Source: Flavihumibacter cheonanensis
GTDB taxonomy: Bacteria; Bacteroidota; Bacteroidia; Chitinophagales; Chitinophagaceae
DNA: 64,000 bases
Assembly: GCF_022352215.1 (NCBI RefSeq)
Contig: NZ_JAKRWF010000003.1
Coordinates: 415,854 to 479,853, forward strand
Direction: 5' to 3'
Shown here: positions 25,667 to 32,538 of the stretch, in pieces
Layout: each line of letters begins with the position of its first letter
How positions within the stretch are numbered: the first letter of the stretch is position 1
Made by a program: the position numbers and the translations under genes
The notes under the pieces: generated by a model
Seen by the model: only the letters and a program-made list of their open reading frames with translations
The model's database searches: none
What the model was told of the DNA's origin: nothing

Positions 25667-26874
25667 CAGTTGTTCAATTTTGTGTCAGGAATAAAACTCT
25701 CGCTATCTACCAGGTAATAGGCATTGGATGCCAGTAGCCAATCGGAAATATTCTCCAGCACCTGTACATAACCGTTAGCCCGGATACCTGTTTGCACTGT
25801 AACAGGTTTATACAGTCCCTGCTCCTTACGAAATACTACGGATCTGTTTCCCAAATCGAGCACGGCTTCCCTGGGCAGCCACCAGCCCTCTGTACCTGCT
25901 ACAGCCAGTTCAGCCCGGAGTAGTTGTCCCACCCGATATTCATTTACCGGTATATTCATGCGTGTGAGCGTGAAATTTTGTCCGGCTTTAAAAACCGGCT
26001 GGATCAATCGAATAGTACCAGTTCTTGCATTCCCTGAATCGCCTACCGGATAATAGAGCAACTTTTTTCCAACCACCGGAAGTTTGCTAATCGAAGGAGC
26101 GAAGGCAAATTCAGCTATCAGTTCGGTGTTTTGATAGATCGTAAAAACCGATTGCCCGCTTGCCAGGTATTGTCCTTCCCGAACCAGCAGGGAGCTTGTT
26201 GCCTGTGCTGTAGTAGTTGTAGTTTCAGTTGACCCGCCAGCAGTTTCACTCCCCATGCCTGCCATACCAGCTGCTCCACCTGCATTGCTGCTGCTTAAGG
26301 TAAGAGCAGAAGGTACTGCTGAGCTCTGAACATCCAGTATATAACCGGTAGCCGGACTGTACACCGGAATCCGGTACATCGGCTCTCCTTTAGCCAGCAC
26401 CTTTTGAATCGCAGCAGCAGACATACCCAACAATTGTAATTTTCTTTTTGCCGCTTCCAATAAAGCGGGTTCTGTACCTGTACGTTGCAAGAGTAATAAT
26501 TCGCGCTGACCAGCAACCAGATCCGGTGAGTAGAGCTCCAATAACAATTGTCCTTTTTGCACCGGTTGATTGTTGTAATGCACATACAAGCGTTCAATTC
26601 TGCCTCCAACCCGGGCTGCTACGGAAACCTGTTTTCGGGTATCGTAGGTGATGAGTCCGGGTACAGAAACCGTATACAACCTGGTTCCCTGCTCCGCTTT
26701 GATACTGCGCATATCTGACAACACCTGTTCATTCACCGGCTTCGCAAGCGCTACTAATCCGGTATCAAGAGAAACGGTTGGTTGATGCCCGCTGTGTTCC
26801 TGTTTAGGCTCTTTGCAGGCCACCAGGAAAATTAATCCGGTCAACAACACATTATTTATAAAGCTCTTTTTCAT
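25666..26874 (-). CDS. RND efflux periplasmic adaptor, second paralogue
   Basis: 402 residues. Lipobox LVAC anchors it. It has the same plan as the next adaptor (GGRIERLYVHYNNQPVQKGQLLLELYSP, helical hairpin, then VREGQYLASGQSVF), but without the CPMH heavy-metal-binding domain. A low-complexity insert rich in Gly, Met, Ser and Thr (GGAAGMAGMGSETAGGS) interrupts the lipoyl-like half domain near residue 210 and may be a Met-rich metal contact (inference). Two adaptors next to one pump could form a mixed hexamer or serve alternative partners. It overlaps the TolC-like gene by 23 nt. Confidence 0.87.
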   Translation of the reverse strand: MKKSFINNVLLTGLIFLVACKEPKQEHSGHQPTVSLDTGLVALAKPVNEQVLSDMRSIKAEQGTRLYTVSVPGLITYDTRKQVSVAARVGGRIERLYVHYNNQPVQKGQLLLELYSPDLVAGQRELLLLQRTGTEPALLEAAKRKLQLLGMSAAAIQKVLAKGEPMYRIPVYSPATGYILDVQSSAVPSALTLSSSNAGGAAGMAGMGSETAGGSTETTTTTAQATSSLLVREGQYLASGQSVFTIYQNTELIAEFAFAPSISKLPVVGKKLLYYPVGDSGNARTGTIRLIQPVFKAGQNFTLTRMNIPVNEYRVGQLLRAELAVAGTEGWWLPREAVLDLGNRSVVFRKEQGLYKPVTVQTGIRANGYVQVLENISDWLLASNAYYLVDSESFIPDTKLNN

Positions 26875-28108
26875 AATCTACAATCATTTTATACAAGCGG
26901 GATTTTTCATCCACCAGGTTCATCTTCATCATCACCAGGGCTTCCCAATCTGAAATTACCACTGCCAATTGCTGTTTATTTTCCTGGTAGAGTTGAAAAT
27001 CTGCATCCAGGCTTCTTTCAAGAGCAGGTATCACTTTGGTTCCAAAATTTTCAATCCTTTTTTGCATCACCAGGATTTCAGACTGCATCCCATACAACAT
27101 ACCCTGGGTTTCCTGTAACATGGCTTCACGTTCTTTTTGCATCGCCTGTATATTCAGTTCCATTGCCTTGATTTCATTTTTATACATGCGTTTACTCCAG
27201 GGAGCAATGGGGATACTTACCATACCCATGGCACTGAAGGCATTGGGCATCATGCTGCTGATGGGGGTCATATGATCAAAGCGGATTCGGAAATCAGGTT
27301 TCTTTTCCTGGCGTATGGAGTGAATGCCCAATTGCATGCTGTTGATATCGGCATTCATGCGCGCAATGTCTTTTCTGCTGGCAGCCAGTTGAAGGGTATC
27401 GTAAACCAGTTGCGGCATAAAACTCACGGCATGTGTAGTGTCAATCAGGAAAAACTCTGTACCCCTGCGGTTCATCAATGCGTTTAACCATGCCCGTGCT
27501 TTTTGAATCTCTCCTTCATACATGCGTTTCATGTTCCGGTTTTCTTCTACCCGGGATTCCGCTTTAAATACACCACTCAGGGGCGATTGATTGTAAGGAT
27601 ACCGAACCTCTTCAATTTTCTTCATCATTTCCATCAGCACAATCGCTTCGTCCAATACGCGGATTCTTTCCAATGCCATCAGCCAGCTGTAGTATTGTGT
27701 TTTCGCTTGTGCTCTGAGTTCATTCAGGCTTACGCCACGTTCTGCCAGGAGGCCATCTGCCTGGGAGGCGATATAGGCTTTTTTGGTTCGGAGTTTGGCG
27801 GCATTCGGAATATCCTGCTCCAGTTGCAACATGATATTTCCTTTGTCGCGGTCTTCCATAATTTTCTGAAAAGGATAAGGCGTCATAAAAGTGCCTAATC
27901 CCACCATCGGTGCCATCCAGGCGGTAGCAGCTTCTGCACTGTATTTATATCCTTCGGCTTTTAAGCCATAGGATTGCAGGAGCGGATGTGATTGTTCAAT
28001 TCTTGCCAGTATAGTATCCAGCCGCAGTACAGCCGTATCCTGTGCAATAACCGGCACCGATGCAAAAGCCAGTGTAGTGAACAATATATGTTTAATGCGA
28101 TGCATCAT
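26852..28108 (-). CDS. TolC family outer-membrane efflux protein
   Basis: About 418 residues with a signal peptide (ILFTTLAFASVPVIAQ) and two repeats of long alpha-helical hairpins, as expected for the trimeric channel (DTILARIEQSHPLLQSYGLKAEG opens the first repeat). Start placed at 28108, where two adjacent methionines precede the signal; a start at 28141 lies deeper in the upstream pump gene. It overlaps the CusA C-terminal half by 17 nt. It provides the outer-membrane exit of the RND system. The Met-rich stretch around MTPISSMMPNAFSAMGM is unusual and could suit soft metals. Confidence 0.87.
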   Translation of the reverse strand: MMHRIKHILFTTLAFASVPVIAQDTAVLRLDTILARIEQSHPLLQSYGLKAEGYKYSAEAATAWMAPMVGLGTFMTPYPFQKIMEDRDKGNIMLQLEQDIPNAAKLRTKKAYIASQADGLLAERGVSLNELRAQAKTQYYSWLMALERIRVLDEAIVLMEMMKKIEEVRYPYNQSPLSGVFKAESRVEENRNMKRMYEGEIQKARAWLNALMNRRGTEFFLIDTTHAVSFMPQLVYDTLQLAASRKDIARMNADINSMQLGIHSIRQEKKPDFRIRFDHMTPISSMMPNAFSAMGMVSIPIAPWSKRMYKNEIKAMELNIQAMQKEREAMLQETQGMLYGMQSEILVMQKRIENFGTKVIPALERSLDADFQLYQENKQQLAVVISDWEALVMMKMNLVDEKSRLYKMIVDYEKELYK

Positions 28109-30026
28109 AAATTTCCAGTTTACCGTATTTGCGTAATTCATATTCCTTGGTGAGTAAAAAGATCAGGGGAGTCACCAGCAGGATATGTGTAGAGGAAGTA
28201 ATCACACCACCAATCATGGGAAGTACAATTGGTTTCATCACATCGGTACCAACGCCCGTTGCCCACATTACCGGGATGAGTCCAAACAAGGACACACAAA
28301 CGGTCATCAGCTTGGGACGTAAGCGTTTGGCGGCACCCATGATCACATATTGCCGGAGATCTTCGCGGGTGATGGTCTCGCTGCTATTGCCTTTTGTTTT
28401 CACCAGTTGTTGCATGGCATCGTTGAGGTAGATCACCATTACAATACCTGTTTCCACGGCAATACCAAATAGTGCAATAAAACCAACTGCTACTGCTACA
28501 GAAAGATGTACGCCATAGAAATAAATCGCATAAGCGCCTCCAATCAGCGCAAAGGGAACCGTGATCAGGCTAAGGAAAGCTTCCCGCATGGAGTGAAAAG
28601 CAAAATAGAGCGAGAAGAAAATAATCAGCAGTACAACCGGTGCGATCCATAAGAGGGTTTGTTGCCCGCGCAGCAGGTTTTCATATTGTCCGCTCCATTC
28701 CAGGAAATAGCCTTCGGGAAGGATACCCTGTGCTGCATTCATTTTGGCAATGGCTTCCTGAACAGTGCTGCCGAGGTCGCGATCCCGCACATTAAACAGC
28801 ACCGCACCACGTAAGAGTGCATTTTCAGAACTGATCATAGGCGGACCTTCTTCCAGTTTCACTTCTGCCACGGCACTCAGGGGCAATTCACCAATGCTTG
28901 CACTTTGTAAGGGAATGCGCCTGATGCGATCCAGGCTATTGCGGTATTCCTGGGCCAATCTAACGTTGATGCTAAAGCGCTGGCGACCTTCAATTGTTTG
29001 TCCGACTGCAGCCCCGCCAATAGCAGACTCTACTACCTGGTTAACATCGGCAACATTTAGTCCGTACCGATTGAGTGCTTCGCGATTGACCTGGATGGAT
29101 AGATACTTACCCCCGGTGATGGGTTCTACATATAAATCCTGCACACCAGGAGTGCCTTCCAGGGCGGATTTCACGCGTTCACTGGCAGCTGCGATGGAAT
29201 CCAGATTGGGGCCATAGATTTTAATGCCTACATCAGTCCGAATACCGGTTGCGAGCATGTTGATCCGGTTGATGATGGGTTGGGTCCAGCCATTCACCAC
29301 ACCTGGTATTTGCAGTTTGGTATCCAGTTCTTTGATGATATCATTTTTGGTAATGCCTGGACGCCATTCCGATTTTGGTTTCAGCATGATGATGGTTTCG
29401 ATCATCGAGATAGGAGAATTATCCGTAGCCGTATTGGCTCTACCGGCCTTACCTAATACTTTATCAACTTCAGGTACTGATTTGATGATTTTATCCTGTA
29501 CCTGCAGGATGCGTTTGGCTTCTCCATTGCTGATATCCGGTAGGGTAACCGGCATAAAAAGAATGCTTTGCTCATCCAATGGAGGCATGAATTCTGTACC
29601 AACCGATTTGAGCAGAGGAATGGTAATTACCAGGGCAATGATATTGATTGCGATGGTGGTCTTTCGCCATTTGAGCACTGCTTTAATTATGGGCGTATAG
29701 ATTTTCTCCAGGAAGCGGTTTACGGGGTTGGCATTATCGGGACGAAACTTTCCTTTCATAAAAAAGGAGATTAGTACCGGTGCCAGTGTGATCACCAATA
29801 AAGCATCCATGATCATGATGAATGTTTTGGTGAAAGCAAGGGGATGAAAAAGTTTTCCTTCCTGTCCGGTTAACATGAAAACCGGTAAAAAAGAAGTGAT
29901 GATAATGATGGTGGCGAAGAACACACCGCGACTCACCTGCTTGCTGCTTTTTTCAATCACCTGCATCCGTTCTTCTTCAGTGATCCAGTCGGGTGATTTT
30001 TTAAATAGATTTTTTATACTTTTCAT
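28092..30026 (-). CDS. cusA: CusA-type RND permease, C-terminal half (split gene)
   Basis: 644 residues covering membrane segments 5-12 and the second periplasmic porter domain of a heavy-metal RND pump. It starts with a soluble loop (SPDWITEEERMQVIEKSSKQVSRG) that in relatives is internal, then SFLPVFMLTGQEGKLFHPLAFTKTF. The ATG overlaps the stop of the N-terminal half as ATGA, and the reading frame is shifted relative to it. Together the halves give 1075 residues against the usual 1040-1060 or so. An in-frame stop lies three codons before this ATG, so it cannot simply extend upstream. It may be a functional two-piece pump or a broken gene. Confidence 0.85.
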   Translation of the reverse strand: MKSIKNLFKKSPDWITEEERMQVIEKSSKQVSRGVFFATIIIITSFLPVFMLTGQEGKLFHPLAFTKTFIMIMDALLVITLAPVLISFFMKGKFRPDNANPVNRFLEKIYTPIIKAVLKWRKTTIAINIIALVITIPLLKSVGTEFMPPLDEQSILFMPVTLPDISNGEAKRILQVQDKIIKSVPEVDKVLGKAGRANTATDNSPISMIETIIMLKPKSEWRPGITKNDIIKELDTKLQIPGVVNGWTQPIINRINMLATGIRTDVGIKIYGPNLDSIAAASERVKSALEGTPGVQDLYVEPITGGKYLSIQVNREALNRYGLNVADVNQVVESAIGGAAVGQTIEGRQRFSINVRLAQEYRNSLDRIRRIPLQSASIGELPLSAVAEVKLEEGPPMISSENALLRGAVLFNVRDRDLGSTVQEAIAKMNAAQGILPEGYFLEWSGQYENLLRGQQTLLWIAPVVLLIIFFSLYFAFHSMREAFLSLITVPFALIGGAYAIYFYGVHLSVAVAVGFIALFGIAVETGIVMVIYLNDAMQQLVKTKGNSSETITREDLRQYVIMGAAKRLRPKLMTVCVSLFGLIPVMWATGVGTDVMKPIVLPMIGGVITSSTHILLVTPLIFLLTKEYELRKYGKLEIYDASH

Positions 30027-31318
30027 GATGCGTCAGATTGATGGGTTCTTTGCCAGTCGGCATATCGTTCCGCCAGGTGTTTATAGGCATTTTCACTCAT
30101 GATGATGCCATTGTCAACAATTACACCGATGGCGAGTGCAATACCCGTGAGCGACATGATATTGGAAGAGATGCCAAAGGCATTGAGCAGGATAAAACTC
30201 GCCGCAATAGTGATCGGGATTTGAATGATAATACTGAGAGCACTTCTCCAGTGAAACAGGAAGATGATAACCACCAGCGATACCACGATCATTTCTTCTA
30301 TCAGGGTATGCTGGATACTATCAATGGATTCCCGGATGAGTTCACCCCGATCGTATACAATATCAAAGTTCATTCCTTCGGGCAGGCCTTTGGCTACTTC
30401 CTGCATTTTGGCTTTCACTGCATCAATAACTTCTGCAGCATTTTCTCCGTATCGCATTACCACGATGCCGCCAACCCGTTCCCCTTCACCATCCTGATCA
30501 AAGATGCCCAACCTGCTTTCACCGGTCATTTGAATGGTGGCAACATCTGAAATGCGGACCGGCAAGCCACCCTGACTGGCGATGGAGATGGCACCCAGTT
30601 CTTCCATGGATTTCAGGTAGCCATCGGTTTTGATGATATAACCGATATCACTCATTTCAAATTTGCGGCCGCCGCTTTCATTGTTATTGGCACGTATTGC
30701 CGCGATAACAGTAGAGAGGGGAATTTTATAATACAGGAGTTTATTCGGATCGATGGTAACCTGGTATTGTTTCTGAAACCCACCGAAGGAAGCGATTTCG
30801 CTTACTCCCGGTACATTCTGCAGGGCAAACTTTACGTACCAGTCCTGGATAGCGCGTTGTTCACCCAGGTCCATACCCGGCGCATCGAGGGTGTACCAGA
30901 GAATATGGCCTACACCGGTACCATCCGGACCCAGTTGAGGAGCCACACCTTCGGGCAGGGTTCGGCTGATGGTACTCAATCTTTCCAGCACGCGTTCCCT
31001 GGCCCAATAGATATCCACCTCGTCTTCAAAAATCACATAGATAAAACTCATGCCGAACATGGAAGAACCGCGTACGTATTTGATACGGGGCAAACCCTGC
31101 AGGTTGGTCACAAGTGGATAGGTAATCTGATCTTCGATCAGTTGGGGTGCGCGCCCCATCCATTCCGTGAACACAATCACCTGGTTTTCGGATAGATCGG
31201 GAATGGCATCAATGGGATTTTTCTTTACGGAGATAACTCCCCAGATAAAGAGGCCGGTTGCCAATACCAGTACGATGTACCGGTTTCGGAGCGACCATTC
31301 AATGATACGATGAACCAT
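30023..31318 (-). CDS. cusA: CusA-type RND permease, N-terminal half (split gene)
   Basis: 431 residues: first membrane segment (YIVLVLATGLFIWGVISV), IDAIPDLSENQVIV, the first porter domain, then membrane segments 2-4 with GIALAIGVIVDNGIIMSENAYKHL. It ends in the cytoplasmic loop after segment 4 at HQSDAS. The acidic residue in VIVDNG corresponds to the proton-relay position of RND pumps. The split point is in a flexible cytoplasmic loop, so two separately made halves could still assemble. Upstream is DUF3347, 9 nt away. Confidence 0.87.
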   Translation of the reverse strand: MVHRIIEWSLRNRYIVLVLATGLFIWGVISVKKNPIDAIPDLSENQVIVFTEWMGRAPQLIEDQITYPLVTNLQGLPRIKYVRGSSMFGMSFIYVIFEDEVDIYWARERVLERLSTISRTLPEGVAPQLGPDGTGVGHILWYTLDAPGMDLGEQRAIQDWYVKFALQNVPGVSEIASFGGFQKQYQVTIDPNKLLYYKIPLSTVIAAIRANNNESGGRKFEMSDIGYIIKTDGYLKSMEELGAISIASQGGLPVRISDVATIQMTGESRLGIFDQDGEGERVGGIVVMRYGENAAEVIDAVKAKMQEVAKGLPEGMNFDIVYDRGELIRESIDSIQHTLIEEMIVVSLVVIIFLFHWRSALSIIIQIPITIAASFILLNAFGISSNIMSLTGIALAIGVIVDNGIIMSENAYKHLAERYADWQRTHQSDAS

Positions 31319-31327
31319 AAAAAGGAG

Positions 31328-31900
31328 TTATTTGATTTCTTCCTGGATCTCGCCGCAGGTCAGCATTTTCTCACCGAAATAAGGATTGTTGATCTCCTTG
31401 CTGGTACTGATCCAACTGGCTCCTTTGTTATCAAAGGCCATCGGGCAATAAGCTTTATACAAAGGCTTATCAGACCCGAAAACTTTCACCAGGGGATAAA
31501 GGCTTTCGCCCAGCTTTTCATAATGCTTGCGCTGCTCTTCAATACCCGCATTAACTATGGCGGCCGCATGTTCCTGCAGTGCTGCTTCCTGGGTTGCAAG
31601 GGCTTGTTGTTGTTCAGGAGTCATACCGGATTTATCTACTTCCGCGATGGCAACCTGCAGGGCTTTGGCACCGTTGCTGGTTTCTGCTGCATCATCTTTG
31701 GCCAGCGCAAAACTGATATGATGATAATGCGCATACACTTCTTTCAACGGGGTGGAAACCGGGTTAAGAGAGGAGCTGGCAGGCTGTTCTGTAGCAGGTT
31801 CGGTAGTTTCTGCCTGGTGTGCGGAATGATCGGCACTGTTGTTACAGGCAGTAGCAATGAATAACATAGCTGCAAAAGCAGTTACAAAAACTGATTTCAT
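31328..31900 (-). CDS. DUF3347 family lipoprotein, first copy of the operon
   Basis: 190 residues. Lipobox ending at Cys 19 (FIATAC), then a Ser/Thr/Glu-rich linker with histidines (ADHSAHQAETTE), then the helical DUF3347 core ending with YCPMAFDNKGASWI and NPYFGEKMLTCGE. The CPM and MLTCG positions match those of the second copy at 23913, so the Cys/Met residues are the conserved feature and probable metal contacts (inference). It precedes cusA by 9 nt and opens the main RND block. Confidence 0.85.
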   Translation of the reverse strand: MKSVFVTAFAAMLFIATACNNSADHSAHQAETTEPATEQPASSSLNPVSTPLKEVYAHYHHISFALAKDDAAETSNGAKALQVAIAEVDKSGMTPEQQQALATQEAALQEHAAAIVNAGIEEQRKHYEKLGESLYPLVKVFGSDKPLYKAYCPMAFDNKGASWISTSKEINNPYFGEKMLTCGEIQEEIK

Positions 31901-31992
31901 GAGATGACTATTTAAGGATGAAAGAATAAAGAAGTTAAATGGCAGTAAATGCCAATAGCCTGAAGGTATTCAGGCCAAAGAAGGTATAAGAA

Positions 31993-32391
31993 TCAAATAC
32001 GGAAATTGCGTTGGAACAGGTAATGAGGGACAACTAGTTGTAGGGGAGGCGCATTGGAAAAAGGTAAAGAGCGAACTGTTTCAAACAAGTTGCTTTCCGC
32101 AGCAATAAAAGCAAAAAGCACCGTATGTTCCGAAACTGTCTGTTTAGCCTTGGCTGCTATTTCGGCCAGCTTTTTATCCTGGTCTACTTTAACCTGCTTA
32201 TGTTCGTCTTTGCAGCAGCCATCATTGGAGGATGGATCTTTTTCCATGCCACAACCGCCACAGGTTGGTTCATCGGAATGCGTAAGATTGGACTCTACCA
32301 GTTCTCCCATGCAATAATGAAGATGTACGGTAAACCCGGAGGAAACCGTCACATACAACAACAGGAGGAGAAAAATGGTAAGGCGTTTCAT
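31993..32391 (-). CDS. HYC_CC_PP family protein
   Basis: 132 residues with an N-terminal signal or anchor (FLLLLLYVTVSSGF). The three motifs giving the family its name are present: HYC at residues 25-27, CC at 59-60 (DGCCKDEH), and a proline pair near the end (NAPPLQLV). Two further cysteines (CGGC, 44 and 47) and several histidines strongly suggest metal binding, but the family has no proven function. It is frequent beside copper and heavy-metal genes of Bacteroidota. First gene of the operon; divergent from the SNF2 helicase gene. Confidence 0.8.
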   Translation of the reverse strand: MKRLTIFLLLLLYVTVSSGFTVHLHYCMGELVESNLTHSDEPTCGGCGMEKDPSSNDGCCKDEHKQVKVDQDKKLAEIAAKAKQTVSEHTVLFAFIAAESNLFETVRSLPFSNAPPLQLVVPHYLFQRNFRI

Positions 32392-32459
32392 TCGGGCATA
32401 AAGGTAGGAATTACCGGGAATCAGGATTTATAAAATATTGGCTGGATGTTATAAAGTTG

Positions 32460-32507
32460 TATAATCCGCCACAACTTGCATTTTTTATATACTTATGGCG
32501 GATTATA
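32460..32507. promoter_or_regulatory. Long inverted repeat between divergent HYC_CC_PP and helicase genes
   Basis: Arms TATAATCCGCCA (32460-32471) and TGGCGGATTATA (32496-32507) are perfect complements, separated by 24 nt of A+T-rich sequence. It lies 68 nt from the minus-strand gene start and 31 nt from the helicase start, where a repressor or activator of one or both could bind. No matching regulator gene is visible nearby. Confidence 0.6.
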
Positions 32508-32538
32508 ACCTGAACCCGCGAAACCGTATTATTGCAGA

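Noticed and set aside
30010-30040. Programmed frameshift joining the two CusA halves
   Set aside because: No slippery heptamer precedes the stop of the first frame; the sequence at the junction is GCATCATGA. The ATGA overlap fits termination-reinitiation instead.
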